Shown here one piece after another: positions 11,351-21,027 of a stretch of DNA of 64,000 nt. Each line of letters starts with the position of its first letter. Position 1 is the stretch's first letter. Both the position numbers and the translations under genes were made by a program. Source of the DNA: Parietaria judaica (lineage: Eukaryota; Streptophyta; Magnoliopsida; Rosales; Urticaceae); NCBI GenBank assembly GCA_954871525.1, contig OX940869.1, forward strand, positions 21,976,001 through 22,040,000, in the 5' to 3' direction. The notes beneath the pieces were generated by a model. The model saw only the letters and a list, made by a program, of their open reading frames with translations, did no database searches and was not told the DNA's origin.

Positions 11351-11369
11351 CCCCAGATCTAGATATATA

Positions 11370-12011
11370 CAAAACAAAAAAAAGGGAGAAAGGGTGCAGG
11401 TCTCCCACAGGCCACACCCAGAACACGACCAAGCCTTCGTCGTCTCCACCGGAATGCTCGCAACCACGTCGCCGGCGCCGGGATCGGAATCGGAATCCCC
11501 ACCGCCGTGATCGCAGCGACATCTCGGCAAATCCACGCGCAAACAAGCCCCGCCGCAACGTGAGCCCGCTGTTCCGAGCTCTACTGCGCTCGCCAACAGT
11601 TCGGGAATCCTACCGGGCAGCTCTGCAAAGGCCCAGCCGAAGGACCTCCATCGCCGCTGTTCATCACTCCCGAGGTAGATTACGACACCGAGCGACGGCG
11701 TGAAATACAGCCACCGCGTCCCTGCCAGGTCACCGAGGGACTCCGCCGGATCCACCGTGATCGCATCGGCTTCACGGCAAGATCACGCGCAGACAAACCC
11801 CGCCGTGGGGCGAGCCCGCTGCTCCGAGCTCGCCCACAGTTCGGGAACTACGCCACGCAGCTCGGCACGCGCGCCGCCGGGGGGTTGACACCTCGACGCC
11901 AACCGAATCGGTCGGGATCATCGCCAGCCTAAGAGCTTAAAAAAAAAGGCCTCTGATCGTCAAAAGAGAAAAGAGGAAAGAAGAAAAGAAAAAAAAAAAA
12001 AAGGGAGAGGA
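11370..12011. other. Internal region of element 2, no gene recognised
   Basis: GC-rich sequence with repeated CCGCCGTGATCGCA / AAATCCACGCGC-like segments at about 11503-11580 and 11755-11830, an internal duplication. It resembles in composition the GC-rich 3' part of element 4. It ends in an A/G-rich tract where the Copia element inserted. Confidence 0.4.
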
Positions 12012-12429
12012 TGTTGGTTTAATATCCTAATCTCGTTACTGTACGTGATTTGCATGTTATATGCATGGATTGTTTTTCATTACGTACTGCATGCATATTA
12101 GGCATTAGTTTGGATTATTTATTTTAAAATTAAATAGTTGAGCACGTCTTGTTTTGTCCTAGTATTTAGGTGAGTTTAGTGATAGTGGGTCAAAGTGATC
12201 GTTGGGGAATGGCTAGAAACAAGGGCCACGATCACATTTTCTTTTATCTCTTTGTTTTGTATTGAAGTGTATAAATAAAGCATCAGAGAAAAGCTGCACG
12301 TTGAAACGCAGCACCACAAAAGGCTCGGCTCTCTCTCTTTGAAATATATCTCGTGTTTATTTCCGAGTGTGTGAGTGTGAGTCGGTATGTGTGTTCAATA
12401 CTTCTCTCTCGCTCGTTTCTGCACCAACA
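12012..12429 (+). repeat. 5' LTR of the deleted Copia element
   Basis: 418 bp, TG...CA ends. A TATA-like GTGTATAAATAAAG is at about 12266, and the last ~210 bp are repeated at 13239-13449. Confidence 0.8.
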
Positions 12430-12431
12430 AG

Positions 12432-12443
12432 TGGTATCAGAGC
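12432..12443 (+). other. Initiator-Met tRNA primer-binding site (Copia)
   Basis: TGGTATCAGAGC, two bases after the LTR end, is the standard Met-tRNA site of plant Copia elements. Confidence 0.85.
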
Positions 12444-12495
12444 GTGGTGTTCGATCCAGCCTCTGTAGCCGATCGGTGTTCGATCCGCTTCGGCA

Positions 12496-13362
12496 ATGTC
12501 AGGAAGAGGAGAAGGAGTATTCGAGGAGGCGACTTCGTCTCCGCCAAAGGCACGGCTTAGCGGCGGTGGCAGTGACGAGCTGCGCATCGTTGAGCGGGTC
12601 GTCAGGGAGAGCGACGGTGCAGCGCACTTTCCGTTCCTCACGCGTACTAATTACGCAGATTGGGTGATCCTGATGAAGGTCCAGTTGCAAGCGCAAGGCT
12701 TGTGGGATGTCATTGAGGACGGCCCCGGAGATCACCGCGAAGATCGACGGGCAATGTCGGTACTGCTCCGGGCAGTGCCGCCGGAACTTATCCGAACCAT
12801 TGGCGTCAAGGGGACGGCCAAAGAAGCATGGGACACGCTAAAAGTCATGCGTGTCGGCGTCGAGCGCGTTCGAGAAGCGAAGGCGCAAACACGACGGGCA
12901 GAATTCGAGAACCTCGCGTTTAAAGACGGCGAGGGGGTGGAGTCATTCGGTATTCGACTCATGGCGATCGTCAACGACCTCGAGGTGTTGGGCGATCCGG
13001 TGACCGAGCACAAGGCGGTGCTCAAATTTCTTCGGAGTGTACCACGCGTATACAAGCAAATGGCTATGGCGATCGAGTCGCTCGTGGATCTCAAATCTTT
13101 ATCAATCGAAGAGCTCACGGGCCGACTCTTAGTGGTAGAGGAGCGCGGCGAACTTGACGAAACCGAGCATTCCGGTGCACGCTTACTCCTCACGGAAGAA
13201 GAATGGGAAGCCCGACAACAAAAGCGCGGGCATGGACAACAAGGGCCACGATCACATTTTCTTTTATCTCTTTGTTTTGTATTGAAGTGTATAAATAAAG
13301 CATCAGAGAAAAGCTGCACGTTGAAACGCAGCACCACAAAAGGCTCGGCTCTCTCTCTTTGA
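12496..13362 (+). pseudogene. Copia gag, 3' end fused to LTR sequence
   Basis: The protein begins MSGRGEGVFEEATSS, with ATG 53 bp after the PBS. It shows the Copia gag (UBN2-type) fold signatures LTRTNYADWVILMKVQL, WDTLKVMRVG, FGIRLMAIVNDLEVLG and KFLRSVPRVYKQM. The genuine gag runs to about 13238 (residue 247, HGQQ). From there the frame is read through the 3' LTR to a stop at 13362, so the last 40 or so residues are artefactual. The zinc knuckle and all of pol are missing. In intact elements this protein forms the virus-like particle in the cytoplasm. Confidence 0.8.
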
Positions 13363-13449
13363 AATATATCTCGTGTTTATTTCCTAGTGTGTGAGTGTGA
13401 GTCGGTGTGTGTGTTCAATACTTCTCTCTCGCTCGTTTCTGCACCAACA
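13239..13449 (+). repeat. Truncated 3' LTR of the deleted Copia element
   Basis: It matches 12219-12429 with few differences (TTTCCGAG/TTTCCTAG, GGTATG/GGTGTG) and is followed by the target duplication GAGGA. Confidence 0.8.
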
Positions 13450-13454
13450 GAGGA

Positions 13455-13826
13455 AAGCCTCTGATCATCGAAGGAGATTCGCCACCAAAGCGCTTGCCCG
13501 GAAACACCGTCGCCACGGCGATCGACGGCGAAGCTTCGGCGGTCTGGTGAGCAAGGCAGAGAAAGCTTTCCCTTCGAAGAGAAAGCATCAGAGGAGAAAT
13601 AAAAAAAAAAAATGTGTCTCCCTGATCGTCGAAGAAAAGGAGAGAAAAAAACAAAGAAAAAAAAAAGAAAAAAAAAGCAATGCCTTGTCGCTCACGAAGT
13701 GAAAACAAAAGAAAATATATATATATAAAATGTATATACAATAATCTGATTATAAAGATCAGATTATAAAAAATTAAACAAATATGTATATATATTTATA
13801 AAAGGGCTTACCTTATGGGCATCGGT
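13455..13826. other. Element 2 internal region, no gene recognised
   Basis: Purine-rich sequence with A-runs and repeated CTGATCGTCGAAG / CTGATCATCGAAGG motifs, ending in a TA tract near 13720-13800. The open frame at 13391-13702 is lysine-rich low complexity. Confidence 0.4.
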
Positions 13827-14095
13827 GATCAAAGCCCAAAACCCGAAGACGACCCCGGAGGCTCATAAGGGAAAACGGCGATCAAAGCACAAAACCCGAA
13901 GACGACCCCGAAGGCTCATAAGGGAAAATCGGAGATCAAAGCCCAGAGCCCGAAGACGAAGCCAGAGGCTCATCAGGGAAAATCGGCGATTTAAGCCCAA
14001 ATACTGAAGATGACGCCGAAGATTCATCAGGGATAATCGGCGGTCAAAATCCAAAATTCAATGATGAAGCTGAAAGCCCGAACCGGATAAGACGA
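13827..14095 (+). repeat. 54-bp tandem repeat, about five copies
   Basis: Copies begin GATCAAAGCCC or variants at 13827, 13880, 13934, 13988 and 14042, so the period is 53-54 bp. The unit includes CCCGAAGACGA and GGCTCATAAGGG segments and lies in the 3' non-coding part of element 2. Confidence 0.7.
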
Positions 14096-14103
14096 CCCTG
14101 AAG

Positions 14104-14220
14104 AGCCATCACGGTCACCCCGGTGACCTCAAATGCTATCACGGTCGCCTCGACGACCTTGAGTTTCATCTCGGTCATATCACCGACCTCGAAGAGCCGT
14201 CGCGGTCACCCCGAACGCCT
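14104..14220 (+). repeat. ~31-bp diverged tandem repeat
   Basis: Four imperfect units based on ATCACGGTCACCCCGGTGACCTC start at about 14107, 14137, 14168 and 14199. They sit directly after the 54-bp array, in the same non-coding region. Confidence 0.5.
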
Positions 14221-14881
14221 CTAAAGCGTCACTCGGCACAAAAATTGAGAAAGACCGGATCTCAATCCCACCGACTTAGGCAGCAAAGTCCGAACGCTCA
14301 AAGCGTCACTCGGCACACCGAGCCGATGACGTCGGCAGTCTTCTCCACTGTCGGCTACATATCCTCAAGTAAACTCGTATCTTTTTCCACTTGTTTTCTA
14401 AATTCCAGGTAGTACCCCTGAAGGTACACTGGTTTTATAAAAAAAAAAAAGAGTGCCCCCCGAGGCATAAATTTTTGCTTTTCAGCGTTATCTCTCTAAA
14501 AGTATTATGAATAAAAAGAGCTCTCACGCTAACTCCTTTTGCGGAAAAGAAAATATGGCAGGTTATCTCTTAGGAAAAACCCAAAGACGTAAGTCGGAGG
14601 TTATTTCGAAATAACGCCAACCCGGCACACGTGAAACACGGCTGGTAGGTTACTTCTGGGACGCCCCCGTACACACACGGCTTGGTGATCTCTAGGGACG
14701 CCCCCACGATCGTAAAGCGTAAGACGGTAAGGTGTCTAGCAAACCACCCCCATAAAATTAAGCAGAGTGTTCTTCCCAGGGACGCCACCATACATCTTTT
14801 TAAAATCGAAAGCTAAAAATTCCCCTACGAGCAAAAATAGTTTCTCGCAAAGCAAAGCCTTCCGAAAAACTGGGGGGTTAA

Positions 14882-15884
14882 TGTTATGGAGTAATTTTGT
14901 AAAGGCTATTTAATAGGAAAATAATTTAGTTAATTATTTCTTTATTAAATAAATCTATTTTTTTTTACCAAAACGCCTTTCGGAGGCCCGTTTTCACAAA
15001 AAAGAGCATCCAGATGTTCCTAAAAATATCGAGATACTCAAAAAAGTCATAAAGTTGGTAAAATTTGGCCTCAGGACACTCCCGGGACCGTAAAATAGGC
15101 CCGGGAGCACCCCGGGTGGGCCCCACAGGCCCCTCAGCCACTGCCACGTGTCACGCTGCCCCTGCAGGCCAGCCAAGGGCCAACTTTCCCCCGTCACGTG
15201 TCACTTGCCCTTTCGGGCTCACCAAAGGTCACCGGGGACTAAAATAAACTATATAAATTTACCTCGGGGAACCACCCGGAGTAATTTATAATCACGTTTT
15301 AGTCCTCCGACTCCCCTATAAATAGAAGCTCCGGTTTCACTAATCGGTACCTCATTCAAATCAGGGGGTACCCCCCCCCCCCCCCCCCCCGATTCTCCCT
15401 GATCTCGGGTGTGGTTTTGTCCAGGTTCTGAGAGAGAGAAAACACATTTGAGCGGAAGCTCTTCTGGCAAGATCTAAGACCCTCCTTGCCAAGGTTCTCG
15501 GTCCGTGAGGTGCTCGTTCTATCCACTAGTCTTGTATCTCAGGCAGATATACAGATTACGCGGATAGCCCGAGGACCCGGATCTGTCCCCGTGATGCCGG
15601 TTGAGGGTCTGATCTACCAGGGTTCACTGGAAAGTCGATACTGTGATCCCCTCTACACGGTGGTCAGGAATCCGTTTTTGGTGTCCCGAACCTGTAATCC
15701 GGGCCAGGCCAAGTCCTGACCCTATTAGCGACAGGTAGTGGAGTTTACCACGGATTTCTGATCATCGAGTCAGAGGAGGGTCCGTTTGACTCGAAAGTCC
15801 AGGAGCCCAAGCCCGAAAGTCATAAAAGTCAACAACACGAGCTATTGGGCCGCTGAATGTTTGAAGCATTTTTCTGCATTAACA
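14882..15884 (+). repeat. 3' LTR of element 2
   Basis: It starts TGTTATGG after the polypurine tract AACTGGGGGGTTAA and ends GCATTAACA. It has a TATA box (CCCCTATAAATAGAAG, about 15313) and a polyC run at 15371-15390. Its right edge abuts integrase codons of the Del element at 15885. Confidence 0.75.
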
Positions 15885-18335
15885 ACTTGTATTGTTCTTT
15901 CGGATTGACCATCCGTTTGAGGATGAAATGCAGTGCTAAATTTTAGCTTTGTACCGAGCGCTTTATGAACACTATTCTAGAATCTTGAGGTAAAACGTGT
16001 ATCACGATCTGAAATGATTGACAAAGGGATACCATGGAGCCTGACTATTTGAGTAACGTAAAGCTCTGCCGATTTCTCCGCAGAGTAAGTTGTCTTAATG
16101 GGCAAGAAGTGCGCCGATTTGGTCAATCGATCTACAATTACCCATATACAATCGTACCCGCCACTAGTATTTCGCAATCCCACTACAAAATCCATAGTGA
16201 TCTGATCCCACTTCCATTCTGGAATTTCAATTGGTTAAAGATCGCCTGCGGGGCGCTTGTGTTCAGCCTTTACTTTCTGGCAAGTCAGGCATCTAGCCAC
16301 ATAATTAGCCACATCTCTTTTCATTCCCTGCCACCAGTAACCTTGTTTCAAGTCCTGGTACATCTTGGAAACTCCAGGATGTATAGAGTAAGGCGATTCA
16401 TGGGCTTCAGAAAGGAGTTCTTCTCTAAGTTGTACGATGTCGGGGACACAAAGTCTCCCATTAAAGTACATGGACCCGTCGACTGCTAGCCCAAATCTTG
16501 ACTCATTTCTTTCTTTTACTCGTGTCTTCAGCTTTTAAAATTCAGGGTCGTCAGCCTGAGCTTGCTTGATTCGATCGAGAATCAACGGTCTCAGCTCCAG
16601 TGATGATATTTGACTAGTGACAAGCTCAAGATTAAAATTTTCCAGTTCTTGTTGGAGAGAGCGAGGCAAGACATGGATGGACATTAGATTTGCTCCCGAC
16701 TTTCTACTTAGCGCATCAGCTACCTTATTAGCCTTTCCGGGATGATATGAGATTTCACACTCATAATCCTTGACTAACTCTAACCATCTCCTTTGTCTCA
16801 CGTTCAAATCCCTTTGGGTGAAGATGTATTTCAAGCTTTTGTGGTCGGTGAATATGCGACATTGTGCACCATACAAGTGATGTCGCCAAATCTTAAGTGC
16901 AAACACCACTGCTGCTAATTCGAGATCGTGAGTTGGGTAATTTTTCTCATGCTCTTTTAGCTGACGAGAGGCGTAAGCATTGACTTTGCTTTCCTGCATG
17001 AGTACTGCATTTAGTCCAACCTTTGATGCATCACAATACACATCAAACACCTTGTCATTAGTAGGAATGACGAGGACCGGTGCACTCATTAATCTTCTCT
17101 TTAATTCTTGAAAACTTTCCTCGCACTTCTCTGTCCATTCATATTTCTTCCCCTTACGAGTCAAATTCGTAAGAGGTGCGGCTAACTTCGAGAATCCTTC
17201 CACAAATCTTCGATAGTATCCGGCCAGTCCTAAGAAACTGCGTATCTCTGTTATGCTTTTAGGTTCCTTCTAGTTGCTTATGGCTTCTATCTTTGCTGGA
17301 TCAACAGAGATCTCTTCGGCTGAAACAACGTGTCCAAGAAAATGGACCTTGTTTAGCCAAAACTCACACTTAGAGAATTTGGCGAACAATTGTTGTTCCC
17401 TTAATTTCTTTAGGACCAACTCTAAATGAACCTCATGCTCGTTTTCATCCCTAGAATATATGAGGATGTCGTCAATAAAAACAATGACAAATTTTTCCAA
17501 ATATTCCTTGAAAACTCGATTCATCAGATCCATGAACGCCGCAGGTGCATTTATCAGGCCAAATGACATTATTAGGAATTCAAAATGGCCATAACGCGTG
17601 CGGAAATCGGTTTTTGGAATATCGCAAGTCAATCTTAGAAAAGACTGACGCACTTTTTAATTGGTCGAACAAGTCATCTATCCTTGGTAATGGATATTTG
17701 TTCCTCACTGTAACTTTCTTTAGTTCACGATAATCGATGCACATCCGGTAAGTGCCATCCTTCCTCTTCATAAATAGCACAGGGGCTCCCCATGGCGAGT
17801 TACTCGGTCTAATGAACCCCTTATCTAGCAGATCTTATAGCTGGGCCTGAAGCTCTTTTAGCTCAACGGGGGCCATGCGATAAGGCGCCTTCGAAATTGG
17901 GGAAGTACCAAGTACTAACTCAATCTGAAAGAAAATCTCACGATCAGGAGGAATTCCTGGGAGGTCGTCCGGAAAAACTTCTAGGAAGTTTCTCACGATC
18001 GGAACATCGCTTAGACTTATTGTATTGGCCACAGACTTATCAACTACTACTACAAGAAATCCTTCGCGGCCAGAGTTCATCATCTTTTCTGCCGTTACGT
18101 AACTGATTATCATCTTGGGTTCCCTTAGGGATTTCCCGATAAATGTGAATTGATCATTGCCTTGAAGGCGGAACGTAACACGCCTCGATCGACAATCAAT
18201 TAGCGCATTATACTTTCCTAGGAGGTCCATCCTCAGGATTACGTCAAAGTCTTCTAAAGGGATGATAAGGAGGTCTACATGCAGTTCTCGACCACATATG
18301 GTAATTGGGACATGACGTACCCAATGATCAGACAA
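15885..18335 (-). pseudogene. Del-type pol remnant: protease end, RT, RNase H, integrase
   Basis: Reading along the minus strand: protease C-terminus (FDVILRMDLLGKYNALIDC, about 18240); RT with [20 protein letters not shown] (about 17730), [17 protein letters not shown] and the catalytic [10 protein letters not shown] (about 17470); RNase H with VFDVYCDASKVG and HDLELAAVVFALKIWRHHLY (about 16900-17050) and ADALSRK; integrase HHCC finger (H, H, CLTCQ, about 16300); integrase core with DFVVGL, SDRDTRF and DGQSERTIQ, so D, D and E are all present. It is broken: there is a frameshift between protease and RT near 18300, the SGYHQLRI segment is missing after FSKIDLR at about 17640, and there are stops near 17270 and 16535. 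No activity is expected. Confidence 0.85.
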
Positions 18336-19708
18336 TATAACACTCCACCCGAGGGTAGAGCGACACGAAAAGTAGTTGTATTCTTCTCTAGACCTCTATT
18401 TAATTTCTTAGCAAATGCGTGAGACGTGAAACAATGCGTAGCACCAGAATCCATTAACACAAATGCATCAAGGTGAGCAACTGAAAGCCGACCTGTCACC
18501 ACGTTCGAAGTTCCTGCGACAGCGTCACCATGGGTGTAGGCACAAATCTGAGCCGTTGGAGCAGGTGTTTCCATTTTTGCCTCTACTGATTGCTCTTCCC
18601 CCGCAGTTAGACAAAGAGCGTTGACACGAGGTGGTTGGGGCTTTTGATAACCTTGGTGTGACTGATTATTGCTCCGGCACTCTTTAGCGAAATGCCCTTC
18701 CTTTCCGCATTCTCCCATGTGACTTTTCCCACATTTGAAGCAGGACGGGTTTTGATTACCCTTAAGCTTCTTCGGAGGCTTCTTCCCCGAATGGTTTGGA
18801 TTACTGGCTGAGTTTGAGTAACTCCTTGCCTCCGAAACTGACTTCCCTTTCTTTTGTTCCTCCTTCTTTTCCTTGAAAAATTTGGATCTCTCTTCTCGAG
18901 ATTGAGCTAGACGATACTCAGCTCGAATAGCTCGGTTAACACATTCTGCGACCGTCTCTGGAGGTCGATCTCCAGAGTCGATGACCACTGATAGCTCGGG
19001 CTGAAACATTTCTAGCATTCTCCGAACTCTTTCAGCTTCATTTGGTACAAGACTAGGACAAAGTCGAGCAAGCTGATCGAATCTTCGGACTGCTTCAATC
19101 ATTGAAAGATTCCCTTGCTTGAGGTTATTGAACTCATTCAGCTTTGAGCTCATTGAGTGGATGTTGAAGTACTTCGCATTGAACTCTGATTCAAAATCTT
19201 CCCAAGTCATTTCAGCAACATTCTTTCGTAGTCGCACAATTTCTCACCAATATCGAGCGTCTTCCTTGAAGACATAAGAGGCACAAAGTACTTTTTCTTG
19301 ATCGTTAACGTTCAAGAATCCAAGCATCATCTTGAAGTTTGACATCCATTCTTCGACCATTAAGGGGTCAGTGAAGCCATCGAATAAGTCGTACTGCAAA
19401 GCAGAAGCCGCAACATCACGAGCTAGTGCAGGAGGTGCAGGAGCGGCTGGAACTAGACCTTGCGTTCTAGGGGCCACCGGGGGAGGCTCTTGAGGTGTGG
19501 GAATATCTTCCTCCTGCCCTTGTTGTGGCAGTTCCGCAACACCCCTATTACGCAATTCATCCCTCAGCCTTTGTATCTCCTGTGTTTGCTCATCGAGTTG
19601 CCTTCGCATATCTCTTATTATTGCCTCGGTAACAGGCACAGGCTCATCACTGTTAGGCACAGGCCTACCCATCAGACTTCTCTGAGATGTTTGACCTCGA
19701 TTTTCCAT
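18275..19708 (-). pseudogene. Del-type gag-protease with one in-frame stop
   Basis: The start is MENRGQTSQRSL at 19708. A coiled coil (RRQLDEQTQEIQRLRDELRN) is followed by the Ty3 gag domain (FTDPLMVEEWMSNFKMML, DARYW, FNAKYFNIHSM). A TGA at 19246-19244 interrupts DARYW-EIVRLRKN, where family members usually have a second Trp. After it come a Cys/His knuckle region (CFKCGKSHMGECGKEGHFAKEC) and the aspartic protease motif VLMDSGATHCF at about 18455. The frame then drifts and stops at 18275 while the next frame continues as pol. In an intact element gag builds the particle and the protease matures it. Confidence 0.8.
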
Positions 19709-20146
19709 TTTCTTCTATTGAGAAAGTTTTTATTTTCGTTCGGTTCCTAAATTCAAGTCAATAAGATTTGTTAATCACATACTCGGAACTTCCTTTATTC
19801 GTCATTCTTCACTCTACTTAATCCTTCGATTTAACGTTGATTTTTTTATATCTTCTTAAAGGGTCATAAAAGACTTTCACATCAGAACATAACTATCAAT
19901 AATAACATTTCACATTAGGATTTCATTTAATAACATCATAGCATCTTCATAAAATATGATAGGGTTCATCAATATTGCACGTTCGAGTGCATCCAAACAT
20001 ACAAAAAGGCCATCTAAAGGCAATTCTTCAAAACAACTGCTCACATGATCCTATAACCCTAGAATCTTCATGAGTTTGTAAACATAATTAAAAACACACA
20101 TCCTACTTATACGGGTCTGTTCTCCATAGGACTTTTCAGTAGTCAC
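19709..20146. other. Del element spacer between the two gag-like ORFs
   Basis: Non-coding, AT-rich on both strands. I see no motif beyond the leader of the downstream gag. Confidence 0.4.
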
Positions 20147-20891
20147 CTATCTGACATGGCTAAGATGAGTACCGGGACTCTCAACAGAATCATCTCTAGT
20201 GGAACTCATAAGTTCGTTGTGGTCAACTCCATGGGGGTTGGGGCCATTGTCCATAGGCGGTTCTTCGACATGCCAATAGGAACCACTATCTTCTTCGAAA
20301 TCTTCTAGATCTTCTTCCTCGTTCATTAGAGGGACTTGGGCCGCTGGTACATTGTTGGATTGTGAGAGGTCTTGTTCAACGTGTACGATATTAGACATAA
20401 ATTGACGAATGTCCAGGCGTCTCAGAAGGAATTCCACTTCGTTTCGAATCCGGTCGGGGACGCCTTGAGAAAATATCATGCATAGCTTTAGGTCATCATC
20501 AGAAACGGCCCTTTGAACAAGGAATGCATCGTAGAAACGATCCCCGTACTCCAACATGGTTTCTCCCGGTAGGGAACTCCACGCCCTTGCAAACTCCTCA
20601 CGAGCCCTCTTTTCAGCGTCCGTGAACTCAAACTCCTGGTTAATCGCCAAGCGAAACTCACACCAGTGTCTCTCATTGTTCGAATAACACCTCCTCCTCC
20701 ACCAAGTGAGTGCATCACCAGTCAGCATTGATGTGGCGAGTGGTACTGCAAATCGCGCCTCAATATGACAAATAATAGAATATACTATCCATGCGGTGAA
20801 GCCACTCTCCTACTATACCACCTCTACCACCATTGAATGATGGTGGTTCCAGCTTCTCGGTCCGCCCTCGCTTACGACGGTTCAGCCATGG
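20147..20891 (-). pseudogene. Second gag-like gene of the Del element, 5' of the main gag
   Basis: The open part is 20728-20147 (193 aa, starting MLTGDALTWWRRR). It carries a Retrotrans_gag-type domain: LTGDALTWWRR, FRLAINQEFEF, AREEFARAWSSLPGETMLEY and FSQGVPDRIRNEVEF, with an acidic tail. Upstream, from an ATG at 20891, the same family signature continues in broken frames (RTEKLEPPSFNGG, EWLHRMDSIF). This gag therefore once began right after the PBS, and the standard gag-protease follows about 440 bp later. It differs in sequence from the standard gag, so it is not a simple recent duplication. It could be an acquired gag or the remains of another element. Confidence 0.6.
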
Positions 20892-21003
20892 TGATCTACG
20901 TTAAATGTCTAACGTTTAACTTATGTACAAGTCATTAAAATATGAAACACACTTACTTGGACTGCGAGGAACCTTGTGATGGCGCATGGTAGGATGGCAG
21001 GAA

Positions 21004-21019
21004 AACCGCTCTGATACCA
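21004..21019 (-). other. Initiator-Met tRNA primer-binding site (Del)
   Basis: The minus strand reads TGGTATCAGAGCGGTT, eight bases from the LTR end at 21028. Confidence 0.8.
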
Positions 21020-21027
21020 TAAATCAT

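Larger units (their letters stand above)
6958..11361 (+). mobile_element. hAT DNA transposon, full length, 4404 bp
   Basis: The ends read TAGAGGTG at 6958 and CAGATCTA at 11361 (reverse complement TAGATCTG), a short imperfect inverted repeat typical of hAT elements. They are flanked by a perfect 8-bp target duplication GATATATA (6950-6957 and 11362-11369), the hAT hallmark. Just inside each end lies a cluster of TCGCGAC/GTCGCGA subterminal motifs (about 6968-7080 and 11274-11345). One transposase gene with one intron lies between them. It inserted in the internal region of element 2. The transposase carries frame breaks, so this copy is probably not autonomous now. Caution: the left flank is TA-rich, so the target duplication could partly be chance; the right flank is not a TA repeat, which argues against that. 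Confidence 0.8.
12012..13449 (+). mobile_element. Internally deleted Ty1/Copia element with 5-bp target duplication
   Basis: The 5' LTR is 12012-12429 (TGTTGGTT to CACCAACA) and the 3' LTR remnant is about 13239-13449. They are almost identical over the shared 210 bp. A perfect 5-bp target duplication GAGGA flanks the element (12007-12011 and 13450-13454). The PBS TGGTATCAGAGC matches initiator-Met tRNA. Only gag remains; the deletion joins gag codons directly to the middle of the 3' LTR and removes all of pol. The breakpoint lies in a shared ACAAGGGCCACGATCA segment. The near identity of the LTRs suggests a recent insertion. Confidence 0.85.
5721..15884 (+). mobile_element. Nested, pol-less Tat-type retrotransposon (element 2)
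   Basis: A 5' LTR (5721-6502, truncated on its left) and a 3' LTR (14882-15884) share closely matching blocks, such as the CACCGGGGACTAAAAT segment at about 5725 and 15230 and the shared LTR end GTTTGAAGCATTTTTCTGCA. A primer-binding site follows the 5' LTR and a polypurine tract (AACTGGGGGGTTAA) precedes the 3' LTR. After removing the hAT (6958-11361) and Copia (12012-13449) insertions, only about 2.5 kb of internal DNA is left, with no gag, RT or integrase that I recognise. It is therefore a non-autonomous, LARD-like derivative or one that lost its coding region. Its LTR ends resemble those of element 4, so the two are related families. Confidence 0.7.

Noticed and set aside
11129..11755. 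208-codon minus-strand frame
   Set aside because: It crosses the right end of the hAT element and its target duplication, so it cannot be an old gene.
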